From positions 1-57,318 of the forward strand of contig JAISAQ010000017.1 in NCBI GenBank assembly GCA_031266775.1: a stretch of DNA of 57,318 nt. The letters run 5' to 3'. Origin of the DNA: Treponema sp. (lineage in GTDB: Bacteria; Spirochaetota; Spirochaetia; Treponematales; Breznakiellaceae). Position 1 is the stretch's first letter. Every line of letters starts with the position of its first letter. Both the position numbers and the translations under genes were made by a program. This document shows, in pieces, positions 43,378 to 52,417 of the stretch. A model generated the notes under the pieces. It was not told the DNA's origin. It did no database searches and worked only from the letters and a program-made list of their open reading frames with translations.

Positions 43378-44874
43378 TTACATCCTGTATTTCCCACGCC
43401 TCCTCCTCCCCGAGATTATAAAAAAGACGGCAAGAACCCCCAGCGGAAGGAGGACCATGTTAAGGACGCGGACAAAACGGGCGGCAGAGGAGAAGCGGCC
43501 GGGATCCGCGATGCGGTCGAGCCGCCCTCCGCCGCGTAAACGGCTGCGCAGGACTATGATGTCGTCGTCGTTTGTCAGCCAGTCGAGGGAGCGGAGCAGA
43601 AAGCCGGTGTTACGCTCCATGGCGCCTGTATACAGGGCAAGGGAAGAAAACATGTCGGCGTCTCCTGTCACCACAATGCGGGAAGGGCGCCCTTCGGCCG
43701 CGCCGTCAAACCAGGAGGGAAAGATCCCGGAAAGCGCGGCGGCCATGACGAAGGTTTCCCCCGCGCCTTCATCCTGTTCATAGAGCGAAGGGGCGTCAAA
43801 GGCGGTGACGAAACCGCCGTCCATGATCCGCGCCCCGTTTGTGGTGGTAAAGAGGGGAACGGCCTCTATGCCGCCGGGCGCGGCAAGTTCCACGGGACTG
43901 GGCCAGAAGAGGTCGGCCCCCTCAAAGCGGGCGCTCACAGGGTGATCCGCCCTGCCGGAAGAGGCCTGTATGCTTATCCAGTGGGGATAGGGCGGCGCCC
44001 TCAGGGCGGACCTGTCAAGCACCAGCGCTTCCCTTATCACGGCGCCGTAGGAGGCGATCATGGCAAGGAGGCCCTGGTCGCGCACCCTCCGGGCCTCCAG
44101 GGTTTCCCTGTCGACATCGACACCCTCAAGGGCGAACAGGGCCTTCCCCCCGCCTCTTACATACCGGTCGATACGGTACAGGGCCAGCTCGTCAAGCTCC
44201 CCGGCCCCGCCCAGCACGACAAGCGCCGAAAGGTTTTCGGGGATCTCCCCGCCGCCTTCAAGCCAGACGGTGCGGAAACCGGAACGGATCATGGCGGCGG
44301 CGGCCGGACCGTAGTCGCCGTCCCGGCTGCGGGAACTGTCGCCTGAAATGATCCCGACATTCCGCTCTCTGTCCCGTATCAGGGAACGGATGCGGGAAGT
44401 AACGTCGTATTCAAGAGAATCGAGCGAAAACACAAAGGAAATTACCTCGGCCTTTTCAAGGTACTCGATGACAACCCCTGAATAGACCGTGGCAAGAACC
44501 GCCCCGTCCTTTTCCATGATTTCCACCTGCCGGGGCCGTATTCCCGTTTCCCCGGCGCGCCCGGCCTGTTCCGCCCTGTCGGGATCGCGGACGGCAAGGG
44601 TGATCCTGCCCCGCGAAGAGGCGGCGTATTCCCCGAGCGTGTCCTCAATCGTCCGGGGAACGGGACTTGAGGCGCGAAGCCTTCCGGACACATAATAGGT
44701 AACGCGCACCTCGTCTTCGATTTCAGCGTACAGGTTCCGGGAAACGGGGGAAAGGGTATAGGCCTTGTCCCCGGTCAGATCAAAACGCAGGGGAACGCGG
44801 CCGCCTGAAAGCAGCGCGAAGAAGAAAGCCGAAAGAGAGAGGAAGGTCAGCGCGTTCGCCTGTCTTCTTGTCAT
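43378..44874 (-). CDS. GldG-family ABC-associated extracytoplasmic protein
   Basis: 498 aa. A short N-terminal membrane helix, a large extracytoplasmic region (RFDLTGDKAYTLSPVSRNLYAEIEDEVRVTYYVSG..., LVVLGGAGELDELALYRIDRYVRGGGKALFALEGVDVD, RIVVTGDADMFSS) and a C-terminal helix match the GldG / ABC_transp_aux family. The glutamine-amidotransferase-like middle part lacks a clear catalytic Cys. Starts 1 base after the permease stop. The system is named from gliding bacteria, but a gliding role is not implied here. Confidence 0.85.
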   Translation of the reverse strand: MTRRQANALTFLSLSAFFFALLSGGRVPLRFDLTGDKAYTLSPVSRNLYAEIEDEVRVTYYVSGRLRASSPVPRTIEDTLGEYAASSRGRITLAVRDPDRAEQAGRAGETGIRPRQVEIMEKDGAVLATVYSGVVIEYLEKAEVISFVFSLDSLEYDVTSRIRSLIRDRERNVGIISGDSSRSRDGDYGPAAAAMIRSGFRTVWLEGGGEIPENLSALVVLGGAGELDELALYRIDRYVRGGGKALFALEGVDVDRETLEARRVRDQGLLAMIASYGAVIREALVLDRSALRAPPYPHWISIQASSGRADHPVSARFEGADLFWPSPVELAAPGGIEAVPLFTTTNGARIMDGGFVTAFDAPSLYEQDEGAGETFVMAAALSGIFPSWFDGAAEGRPSRIVVTGDADMFSSLALYTGAMERNTGFLLRSLDWLTNDDDIIVLRSRLRGGGRLDRIADPGRFSSAARFVRVLNMVLLPLGVLAVFFIISGRRRRGKYRM

Positions 44875-44875
44875 G

Positions 44876-45607
44876 CTACTTCCATCTCCTGTAGAGAAGA
44901 ACCCTGGTGTTAAGGTAGAGAAACAGAAACGTCAAAATGACAAAGAAGAAGAGGTCGCGCATGTCGACGACGCCGCGGGTAAAACTTTCAAAATGAAAGG
45001 AAAGCGAAACAAAGGAGGCAAGGGACGCAAGGACGCCGGGAAGGGCGAAGTTCGCCGCGAGCCTGTTGACGAGCATTACCGCCATGAGCGCCGCGGCGCT
45101 TCCGAGAAAACTTCCGGCCTGGCTTTTTGAAAGGCTTGAAAAGAAGAGTCCCAGCGCGGCGGCGGCGGCGGCAAGGAACAGCGCCCCAAGGTATTCGGCG
45201 AAGATCACCCCGCCGTCAAAGCCGCCAAAGGGAAGAAGACTCAGGGGAAGGGGAACGGTAAGAAGAAGCATGGCGGCAAGGGAGGCCATGACGGCGGCAA
45301 ATTTCCCCAGCACGAGATCCCACTCGGAAAAGGGCATGGTAAGGAGCAGTTCTATGTTCCCCGTCTTCCGCTCCTCGGCCCAGCTCTTCATGGTAACGGC
45401 GGGGATTATGAAGATGAAGGCCAGGGGAAAGGCGGCAAAGTAGCCGCGCAGGGAAGAAATGCCCATGTCGAAGAAACGTTCAACATAAAAAAACCAGATC
45501 GAGGTAAAGAGAAGAAAAAACACCGCCGCCCCCCAGGAGGCCGGAGAAAGCAGAGAGGACAACAGTTCCTTCCGGGCAAGGGCCGCGGCGCGGGGAAAAA
45601 ATTTCAC
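44876..45607 (-). CDS. ABC-2 type permease (GldF-like)
   Basis: 243 aa with six membrane helices. The conserved cytoplasmic loop AVTMKSWAEERKTGNIELLLTMPFSEWDLVLGKF is the hallmark of GldF/ABC-2 permeases. GTG start at 45607 overlaps the ATPase stop by 4 bases (GTGA). Partners: the ATPase upstream, GldG-like and DUF4340 proteins downstream. Confidence 0.88.
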   Translation of the reverse strand: MKFFPRAAALARKELLSSLLSPASWGAAVFFLLFTSIWFFYVERFFDMGISSLRGYFAAFPLAFIFIIPAVTMKSWAEERKTGNIELLLTMPFSEWDLVLGKFAAVMASLAAMLLLTVPLPLSLLPFGGFDGGVIFAEYLGALFLAAAAAALGLFFSSLSKSQAGSFLGSAAALMAVMLVNRLAANFALPGVLASLASFVSLSFHFESFTRGVVDMRDLFFFVILTFLFLYLNTRVLLYRRWK

Positions 45608-46554
45608 GGGGACTCCTCCGGGTTATTTCCGCCCTTGCCAGGACCGGTCAGCTTTACAAAGATGTCTTCCATGCTTGCGCGCTTTCTCTCCATTGAAAGG
45701 ATCTTGAATCCTCGCGCCCGGGCCCAGTCAAAGAGGCGTTCCCCCGCCTCATCGCCGCCTCGCGAGACGGAAAGGCGGAGGCGGGTAAGGTCGGGCCCCC
45801 CGCTTTCGGCGGAAAGAACGGTAAACCCCTCCCCGCCTTTTCCCGCCTGAGCGGGGGGAAACCCCCTTACAAGCAGCTCCCAGACCCCCGGCGTTCCGGC
45901 TATGTCTTCGGGCCTTCCCTGCGCGGCAACGCGGCCGCCGTTCATGATCAGCACCTTTGGACAAACCGCCTCGGCTTCACTCAGGATATGCGTCGAAAGG
46001 ATAACGGTCTTGCGTTTTCCCAGTTCCTTTATAAGAGAGCGGATCTCCAGTATCTGGTTCGGGTCAAGGCCGGCGGTCGGTTCGTCAAGAACAAGAACAG
46101 GCGGATCGTGGATAAGAGCCAGGGCCAGGCCCGTCCGCTGCCTGTAGCCTTTTGAAAGGGTTTCCACACGCCTGTTTCCAACCGGCGCAAGAGCGCAGAT
46201 CTCAAGGGCCGCCCGGACGGCGTCCTTCCGTTTCTTCGCGGGAATAAGGCGCGCCCCGGCGGCGAAACGCAGATGCTCCTCCACAGTAAGCTCGCCGTAC
46301 AGGGGAACGTTTTCGGGAAGATAGCCTAGACGCTTCTTTGCCTCCACGGGATCTTCTTCCATGGAGACGCCCTGGATGAAGGCGCTTCCTTCCGAGGGAA
46401 AATGAAAACCCGTGAGTATTTTCATGACGGTGGTCTTTCCCGCGCCGTTGGGCCCCAGGAGGCCCAGCACTTCTTCCTTTCCCGCGGAAAAGGATACGTC
46501 CTTTACCGCCTCAAAGGTTCCGTAACGTTTACAGAGACCGCGCGCCTCTATCAT
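45604..46554 (-). CDS. ABC transporter ATPase (GldA/CcmA-like)
   Basis: 316 aa. Walker A GPNGAGKTT (about 34-42), Q-loop GYLPENVPLY, signature TLSKGYRQR (the LSKGY variant usual for this drug/Gld class), Walker B VLVLDEPTAGLD, switch STHIL. A C-terminal ~80-residue extension (VWELLVRGF...KILSMERKRASMEDIFVKL) is typical of ABC-2 partners. The ATG overlaps the rnz stop by 4 bases, so the transporter is translationally coupled to ribonuclease Z, an unrelated housekeeping gene. Confidence 0.9.
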   Translation of the reverse strand: MIEARGLCKRYGTFEAVKDVSFSAGKEEVLGLLGPNGAGKTTVMKILTGFHFPSEGSAFIQGVSMEEDPVEAKKRLGYLPENVPLYGELTVEEHLRFAAGARLIPAKKRKDAVRAALEICALAPVGNRRVETLSKGYRQRTGLALALIHDPPVLVLDEPTAGLDPNQILEIRSLIKELGKRKTVILSTHILSEAEAVCPKVLIMNGGRVAAQGRPEDIAGTPGVWELLVRGFPPAQAGKGGEGFTVLSAESGGPDLTRLRLSVSRGGDEAGERLFDWARARGFKILSMERKRASMEDIFVKLTGPGKGGNNPEESP

Positions 46555-47480
46555 GGTTCATCATATTCAATGGGAAAGACGGTGCGGTCGCGGGACAGTA
46601 CCGTTTCGGGAAAGACGGCCTCCGCCTCCCTCGCAAGCTGCTTCAGGTTGAACTCGGTGTAGCGGGGACTGTAGTGTATCAGGGCAAGCTTCTTTACCCG
46701 CGCTTCAAGGGCGATGCGGGCCGCCTGCTCCGCCGTCATGTGTTTCTTTTCCCTGGCGCTTTCCTCAAGCTCCTTTTCAAACATCCCCTCGCAGACAAAA
46801 AGATCCGAACCTGCTACCTCTTCCGAAATTCCGGGAAAAGCCATGGTGTCGGTGACAAAGGAAAATTTCCGGCCGGACCTCGGCGCGCCGAGTACGTCGG
46901 AGGGCTGTACCTCCCGGCCGCCCGAAAGGGCCACGGACTCTCCCGACTGCAGGCGGGACCAGAGGGGACCGCGCGGCACGCCCAGCGCCTCCGCCCTTTC
47001 GGGATGAAACTCGCCGGGCCGCATGTCTTCCTCAAAAACATAACCGAAACAGGGCTTGGTGTGCCGCAGGGAAAAACAGCGCACATGAAAACCTTCGCCC
47101 TCATAGACAATTCCCGGTTCGGTTATCTCCTTTACTATGATCTCATAATTGATATACATATCAAGAACCCGCCGGTTCATTTCGATGTATTCGCCTATGC
47201 GCGGAGGCCCTATGATGTAAAGCGGATCGTCCCTGTCTACCTGCGAGGAAAGCATTAAAAGGCCGGGAATGCCGGTAACGTGATCCGCGTGGGTGTGGCT
47301 CACAAAAACAGCGGATATCTTTTTCCATCTGAGGTTAAGCCGCCTTAAAGACACCTGCGTTCCCTCGCCGCCGTCAAAGAGGAAAAGCTCCCCCTCGCGG
47401 CGGAGAAGCACGGAGGTCAAATGCCGGTTTGGAAGGGGCATCATGCCCCCGCAGCCAAGAACAAAGACTTCAAGGTTCAT
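46551..47480 (-). CDS. rnz: Ribonuclease Z
   Basis: 309 aa. RNase Z trims the 3' trailer of tRNA precursors. The metallo-beta-lactamase motif SHTHADH is at residues 61-67, with further ligands in RHTKPC, FVTDTM and LIHYSPRY. The N-terminal VFVLGCGGMMP...NRHLTS is family-typical. The ATG at 47480 gives the standard length; the extension to 47570 lacks coding character. TATACT (47495-47490, minus) lies 9 bases before the ATG. Confidence 0.93.
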   Translation of the reverse strand: MNLEVFVLGCGGMMPLPNRHLTSVLLRREGELFLFDGGEGTQVSLRRLNLRWKKISAVFVSHTHADHVTGIPGLLMLSSQVDRDDPLYIIGPPRIGEYIEMNRRVLDMYINYEIIVKEITEPGIVYEGEGFHVRCFSLRHTKPCFGYVFEEDMRPGEFHPERAEALGVPRGPLWSRLQSGESVALSGGREVQPSDVLGAPRSGRKFSFVTDTMAFPGISEEVAGSDLFVCEGMFEKELEESAREKKHMTAEQAARIALEARVKKLALIHYSPRYTEFNLKQLAREAEAVFPETVLSRDRTVFPIEYDEP

Positions 47481-47519
47481 TGTTTGTCCAGTATAACGGA
47501 GGAACTTCTCAAGGGCTAG

Positions 47520-47544
47520 GGAGTTTCGCCTTTGGCGAAACTCC
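47520..47544. repeat. 11-bp perfect hairpin between femX-like gene and rnz
   Basis: GGAGTTTCGCC (47520-47530) and GGCGAAACTCC (47534-47544) form a perfect stem with a TTT loop. It lies just downstream of the FemAB-type gene on the minus strand. No T run follows on that strand, so it is either a weak terminator or an mRNA-stabilising structure. Confidence 0.8.
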
Positions 47545-47581
47545 AGGCCGAAATTCCGAACCGAAACCAAGGCGGGCGGGT

Positions 47582-48694
47582 TCAGGCCCGGTGAGGCGGC
47601 GGGCGATCTTTTTCCCGCCGCGGTTTTTTTCTCCTGGCGTTCATGATCCCCTTCCGCGCGGCTTCGGCCGTCCTGTAGGCGCGGTAGAGGATGGGCCGGT
47701 ACGCGTAGTCCCAGCTTCCCGGCCTGTGTACGACCACCCCGCCAAAGCCCGTTTTAAAGCGGTAAAGGCCGGCCATGGGATGCGACGGATCGCCTGAAGG
47801 AGGTATGCCGAAAAGATCGTAAACGGCGCAGCCTGAGATCCGGGCGTCTTTCATGGCCCGCCACTGCAAGAGGTAGGGAGCCATGAGGTTCCGCTTGTTG
47901 TTTGAGGAAGCCCCGTAGAGGTACACCGCGGAAGGACCCCGGAAGAGGACCACGGCGGCGGCAAGGTCGTCCCCTCCGTGACAGGCTATATAAAGGCGGA
48001 GATCGGCGCCCGGCTCTCCGCCGGCGGAATCGAAAAGAGAGCGGTAGTAGCCTTCTCCGTGCACGGCTATGCCGTCGCGCCGCGCCGTTTCACAAAGGAG
48101 GGCGTAAAAGACATCGAGGCCCCCGGCGTCCGCCCGGCGCACCGTTACGCCTTTCCTTTCGGCCAGAAGAATGTTGTAGCGGCACTTCGGCTTCATGGCG
48201 GCAAGCATGGCGGCCTCGTCCCGTTCAAGACTGACAAGCACCGTGCAGGGCGGCTGTATGTCCGAAACGGCGCGCACAAGGGGCGCGCCCACGGCGAAGG
48301 GAGACTCCGCCCTGTACCAGGGCGGATCAAAACGGATAAAGGCTGCGCCGCGGGGAAGAAAGGGTTTAACGCTTTCGGCAATACCGGCAAGCAGGGCCCC
48401 GCCGCCCGGCGCGCACCGGTTCCCCGGAAACGGGATCGCGGGTCCCGGCGCTTCGGGCCCCCAGGGGACATAGGCGAAAGAGAAGCCCGGAGAGAGTTTC
48501 CGGCACAGCACAAGGAGGGGACGGCTTCCGCCCCTTTCCCATTCAAGAGAAAAAGGCCTGGCTTCCCATCCGAAGCGGGACTTGAAGTTTCCCCACAGGG
48601 AGGACTGCAGAAAGGAACCGGCCCCGCCGCAGAGGAAAAGATCGGCGGGAACGGCGGAACGGACGGAATTTTCCCCTTCGTCACCCCCGTTCAT
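47582..48694 (-). CDS. FemAB/FemX-like aminoacyltransferase (GNAT fold)
   Basis: 370 aa. Family blocks: FLQSSLWGNFKSRFGWEA, MKPKCRYNILLAERKGVTV, LLCETARRDGIAVHGEGYYRSLF, AAAVVLFRGPSAVYLYGASSNNKRNLMAPYLLQWRAMKDARISGCAVYDLFGI. FemX-type enzymes add amino acids from aminoacyl-tRNA to the lipid-II stem peptide; other members act on different acceptors. AGGAG lies 7 bases before the ATG. It follows metG after 9 bases, and shared use of charged tRNA makes the pairing sensible. Confidence 0.85.
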   Translation of the reverse strand: MNGGDEGENSVRSAVPADLFLCGGAGSFLQSSLWGNFKSRFGWEARPFSLEWERGGSRPLLVLCRKLSPGFSFAYVPWGPEAPGPAIPFPGNRCAPGGGALLAGIAESVKPFLPRGAAFIRFDPPWYRAESPFAVGAPLVRAVSDIQPPCTVLVSLERDEAAMLAAMKPKCRYNILLAERKGVTVRRADAGGLDVFYALLCETARRDGIAVHGEGYYRSLFDSAGGEPGADLRLYIACHGGDDLAAAVVLFRGPSAVYLYGASSNNKRNLMAPYLLQWRAMKDARISGCAVYDLFGIPPSGDPSHPMAGLYRFKTGFGGVVVHRPGSWDYAYRPILYRAYRTAEAARKGIMNARRKKPRREKDRPPPHRA

Positions 48695-48703
48695 GCGCGG
48701 CTC

Positions 48704-50974
48704 CTAATGAACCTCTCCGCCGGAAATGATCCCCGTGGCAAGGGGTTTTCCCGCGATGGTAAGGGGCTTTCCGTCCGCGAAAACAACATAGTTTTTAACC
48801 GTGATGGGAACGGCAAAAAAACTGCCGGCATCTATTTCGGCCGGGGGATCCCCGGCCCCGGCGCCTTCGGGAAGAACGCGGGTCCCCGTGGGAACGCCTG
48901 AGGCGTCAAGAACCTCGACCCGTTCGGCGCCGCCTTCCCCCCCGTGATCCGAAGCTGCAAGCAGCATGCCGCGGCTTTCAATGCCCCGGAGTTTCGCCAC
49001 CGCCAGGTTATAGGCGACAATGATCCGTTTTCCCAAAAGCTCATCTTCCCTGTAAAAGGGAACAAGCCCCGAAACGATGACGCGCTCTTCGCCCGCTATG
49101 TCGAGGGTTTCCACATAGAGCCTGTCGGCTTTGGGATGGCGTTCTATTTTGACGATCTCCGCGACGCGGAGATCCAGCGTCCCGGTGAAAGACCGGGGCG
49201 GCGAATCAGGAGGGCCTTCGGCTCCGCCCTTTCCGCCCTTTTGATTCGCAAGCGGGTCCACAGCCTCCCGTTCTTTCTGGCTTCCCGAATAACGCTCCTT
49301 AAGTTCGCCGATTTTTTCGTCTTCCAGCTTCGCGAAGAGCACTTCGCTTGTTATGGTTCCGTCCATTTTCCCCGCGCGGCCCAGATCTTCCCAGGAAAGA
49401 TCCTTTTCGGGAAGAAGGCCGAAGAAGGAGGCGATCTTCGCCGCGGCGCCGGGCATGTACGGCCGGGTCAGCACCGCCATGTCGCGGACCACGAGGGAAA
49501 GCTCCCGGATAACTTCCGCGGCGCGCGGGGGATCCTCTTTCCGCAGCCGCCAGGGCTCGGTATCCTGAAAACGCTTGTTGGCAAGGGACGACAATTCAAA
49601 GACCATGCGGAAGGCGTCGCGGAGTTCGGCCCGTTCCAGCTTGCGGGCAATGCCTTCCTCGTACTTCCGCACTTCGTCCATAAAAGAACTGTCCCCGCCG
49701 CCTTCTTCCCCGCCACTTCCGGCGCCGGGAATTTTTCCACCGTAGTAGCGGCTCACAAAGGAGAGGGTGCGGTTTACAAGATTGCCCAGGTTGCCGATGA
49801 GTTCGCCGTTTACTTTCTCCTGAAAATCCTTCCAGGTAAAAAGGGCGTCGGCCTTTTCGGGACGGTTGTAAAAAATATAGAAACGCCACACGTCGGCGGG
49901 TATCCCCGTTTCCATGACATCGGTGCCGAAGACCCCTATCCCCTTTGATTTTGAGAACTTGCCGCTTTCATAATTAAGGTACTCGGTGCTTGACATGTGA
50001 TGCAGCATGGTCCAGCCGCCGCCGCTTCCAAGAAGGCTCGAAGGAAAGATCACCGTGTGAAAGGGAATATTGTCCTTGCCTATAAACTGAAAGAGTTCCG
50101 TTTCCCCAGGGCTCCTCCACCAGTAATCGGCAAACGCCTTCCAGCCGCCGGTTTCACGCTCCTGTCCAAGGCAGCCTGTAATGGAGATGTAACCTATGGG
50201 GGCGTCAAACCACACGTAGAACACCTTGTTTTCATACCCCGGTTTGGGAACCGGTATTCCCCATTGCAGATCCCGCGTAATGGCCCGTTCGCGCAGCCCG
50301 TCGCGTATCCATGCCTCCGTCATCCGCACGGCGTTGTTCGCCCAGAAGCCTTCTTTGGAGGCGGTTTTTATCCAGCCTTCAAGCCTGTCTTTTATTTTGG
50401 GAAGATCGATGTAAAGATGCTTCGTTGCCCTTGGCCGGGGCTTCTGCCCGCAGACGGAACAGCGCGGCTCCCCAAGTTCCGCGGGTTCAAGGAGCTTCCC
50501 GCACTGTTCGCACTGATCCCCCCGCGCGTCCGTGCAGCCGCAGGCCGGGCAGGTTCCCCGTATGTACCGGTCCGCGAGAAAGCGGCCGCAGGAATCACAG
50601 TAAAGCTGTTCAGCCTCGCGCCCGGTGATAAATCCCGCCGCGTCAAGTTTCCTGAAGATGTCCTGGGTCACTTCAGTCTGTATGGGGGTCGAGGTGCGGC
50701 CGAATTTGTCAAAGGCTATGTCGAACCAGCGGTAAATACCCGCGTGAACGTCGTGATAGCGGTCGCACAGTTCCCTTGGGCTTATTCCCTCTTCGGCGGC
50801 TCTGGTTTCCGTTGCCGTACCGTATTCGTCGGTTCCGCATATATAGAGGGTCTCGTAACCCCTGAGCCTGCAAAACCGGGCGAAGGCGTCGGCGGACAAC
50901 ACCTGAATAAGATTCCCCAGATGGGGCACGTTGTTCACATAGGGAAGGGCTGAAGTAACAAGCCTGCGTTTCAT
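48704..50974 (-). CDS. metG: Methionyl-tRNA synthetase
   Basis: 756 aa. HIGH-like PHLGN at residues 17-21, KMSKS-like KFSKS at about 343, and an insert with four Cys-x-x-Cys knuckles (CDSCG, CPACG, CEQCG, CSVCG; about 125-175), so the two-zinc type. The C-terminal EMAP/tRNA-binding domain (about 640-756: TGTLDLRVAEIVKIERHPKADRLYVETLDIAG) is fused as in many bacteria. TAGTAT (minus, 50988-50983) lies 8 bases before the ATG. Confidence 0.97.
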   Translation of the reverse strand: MKRRLVTSALPYVNNVPHLGNLIQVLSADAFARFCRLRGYETLYICGTDEYGTATETRAAEEGISPRELCDRYHDVHAGIYRWFDIAFDKFGRTSTPIQTEVTQDIFRKLDAAGFITGREAEQLYCDSCGRFLADRYIRGTCPACGCTDARGDQCEQCGKLLEPAELGEPRCSVCGQKPRPRATKHLYIDLPKIKDRLEGWIKTASKEGFWANNAVRMTEAWIRDGLRERAITRDLQWGIPVPKPGYENKVFYVWFDAPIGYISITGCLGQERETGGWKAFADYWWRSPGETELFQFIGKDNIPFHTVIFPSSLLGSGGGWTMLHHMSSTEYLNYESGKFSKSKGIGVFGTDVMETGIPADVWRFYIFYNRPEKADALFTWKDFQEKVNGELIGNLGNLVNRTLSFVSRYYGGKIPGAGSGGEEGGGDSSFMDEVRKYEEGIARKLERAELRDAFRMVFELSSLANKRFQDTEPWRLRKEDPPRAAEVIRELSLVVRDMAVLTRPYMPGAAAKIASFFGLLPEKDLSWEDLGRAGKMDGTITSEVLFAKLEDEKIGELKERYSGSQKEREAVDPLANQKGGKGGAEGPPDSPPRSFTGTLDLRVAEIVKIERHPKADRLYVETLDIAGEERVIVSGLVPFYREDELLGKRIIVAYNLAVAKLRGIESRGMLLAASDHGGEGGAERVEVLDASGVPTGTRVLPEGAGAGDPPAEIDAGSFFAVPITVKNYVVFADGKPLTIAGKPLATGIISGGEVH

Positions 50975-51071
50975 ATTCCCACATACTATTCAAAAAAGAC
51001 AGAATAGGGAAGGGGCCGAACGCCGGGGCATGCTGCGGGCAGTTTTGGATTTTACCCGAAGCCGGGCGGCG

Positions 51072-51300
51072 GAAATACCATACCGCCGGTTTCACGCCGA
51101 AGAGGGCGGGGAGAAACGGGTCTCCGGCATCACGTATCCGCGCACGGCGGGGGCCGGGTGTACCTGGCCGCGCGATACTTGACCTGTATGACCGGAAAGT
51201 CACCGGCCGGGCCTTAGGCGGCGATATGGGGACGGTTCATGCCGCCATCCCCGCCGTGAATACGGCCTGGGCAAGCCGCTTAACGGCGCCTGCCAAACGG
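51072..51300 (+). pseudogene. Frameshifted remnant of an IS3-family transposase (OrfB, rve domain)
   Basis: Reading plus-strand frames in turn gives YRRFHAEEGGEKRVSGITYPRTAG, then VYLAA, then ILDLYDRKVTGRALGGDM, then TVHAAIPAVNTAWASR. These match in order the IS3 OrfB core (NRxFxAxxPGEKWVSDITYIPTxxGWVYLAAVLDLYDRKVIGWALSDxM...ALNMAxxNR). At least two frameshifts are needed and catalytic acidic residues are damaged, so it is dead. It marks the junction between the GC-rich backbone at metG and the AT-rich island. The rest of 50975-51199 shows nothing else. Confidence 0.75.
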
Positions 51301-52417
51301 AGTAAAGTCCAGATTTATCTCCTGATACTGATTCAGGCGGTAATACTCCCCGTATTGACCCATGCAGGGGGGCTGGTGCAAGAAGCGTATCAATATAATT
51401 AGAAATTGTCTCATCCATCCACTCCATTTCACTATTGAAACGCATAAGTATAAATCCCTCCGGGTTAACAAGATACGTCACGGGAATAACGGGCGCAAAA
51501 TCATTCCTCATGCCATTATCTTTATCTACCACTATTGGGAATGTATACTTGTTATCTGTCATGAAGTTTTTCACATCATTTATGCCTTCACCCAATGACA
51601 CCGCCAATATTGCAAATTTATCGCCGGTATTATATTTAATGTAAAGTTCCTGCAAAGATTTTTTCTCGTTTGAAAAACGCGGGTTCCATGTGGCTCCCAA
51701 ATTAAGAAGGACATATTTCCCATTCAGCAATGACTTGTCAAAATTGGAACCGTCCAAATTTGTCAATCCGTCCAAAGGAATAATAAAGGGCTTATTGTAT
51801 ATCGTTCTGCCGAACATGGTTTCTTCTGTAATAATAATGCCATTACCCGATAAATTTACCCTTTCCGTTTCATTATTTGTTTCATTAAACAAATTGTTTA
51901 ATTTTTCTATCTCCTCCTTTACATCATATTTTTCGCCCAGGATCTCACCTGTTTTTATAAAACACTGTTCAACAAATTGATTATATGTTTCAAGCGCGAC
52001 AATCAAATCGATATATTCTGTTACACTGCTGATATTTGCCACTTCCCGGATTACTTCTCTTTCAGAATTTAATATAAGCAGACCGCTGCCAACATTTTTA
52101 AAACCAAAATCGCCGTCAATGAGAGTCGGCTCTTTTCGGATGCCATATTTGTTATTGCAATAATTAACAATATTTTCGGCATGAACATTCACCGATTCGG
52201 ACAAAAAGTCCAATATGCGTACATACTCATCTCTTGTTCCCATGCCGGAATGATTATTTTTCGTTTTACTATGGTTTTCAAATACATATCCTTCAACAAC
52301 CGGGCTTATTATTTTTTCAGGCCAGCCAATATCATCCGGGAAAACAAATGCCGGGAAACAAATAAAAAAAATGCCAAAAACAAATAAAACTGTTGTGATT
52401 TTCTTATTTCTGATCAT
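51200..52417 (-). CDS. Exported thioredoxin-fold (TlpA/AhpC-like) protein without active-site cysteines
   Basis: 405 aa from the ATG at 52417 (AAGGAAGGA upstream). A signal peptide (KKITTVLFVFGIFFICFPAFVF) and an unassigned helical region precede a thioredoxin-like domain (about 240-345): LNGKYVLLNLGATWNPRFSNEKKSLQELY, DKFAILAVSLGEG, YTFPIVVDKDNG, VIPVTYLVNPEGFILMRF. The CxxC of TlpA/ResA is replaced by NPRF, so no redox chemistry is expected. The last ~55 residues are GC-rich, Arg/Pro-rich and antisense to the IS3 remnant; they probably replaced the native C-terminus. Confidence 0.7.
   Translation of the reverse strand: MIRNKKITTVLFVFGIFFICFPAFVFPDDIGWPEKIISPVVEGYVFENHSKTKNNHSGMGTRDEYVRILDFLSESVNVHAENIVNYCNNKYGIRKEPTLIDGDFGFKNVGSGLLILNSEREVIREVANISSVTEYIDLIVALETYNQFVEQCFIKTGEILGEKYDVKEEIEKLNNLFNETNNETERVNLSGNGIIITEETMFGRTIYNKPFIIPLDGLTNLDGSNFDKSLLNGKYVLLNLGATWNPRFSNEKKSLQELYIKYNTGDKFAILAVSLGEGINDVKNFMTDNKYTFPIVVDKDNGMRNDFAPVIPVTYLVNPEGFILMRFNSEMEWMDETISNYIDTLLAPAPLHGSIRGVLPPESVSGDKSGLYSVWQAPLSGLPRPYSRRGWRHEPSPYRRLRPGR

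Noticed and set aside
47520-47544. Perfect hairpin considered as a rho-independent terminator
   Set aside because: No T run follows on either strand, so it is listed only as an inverted repeat.
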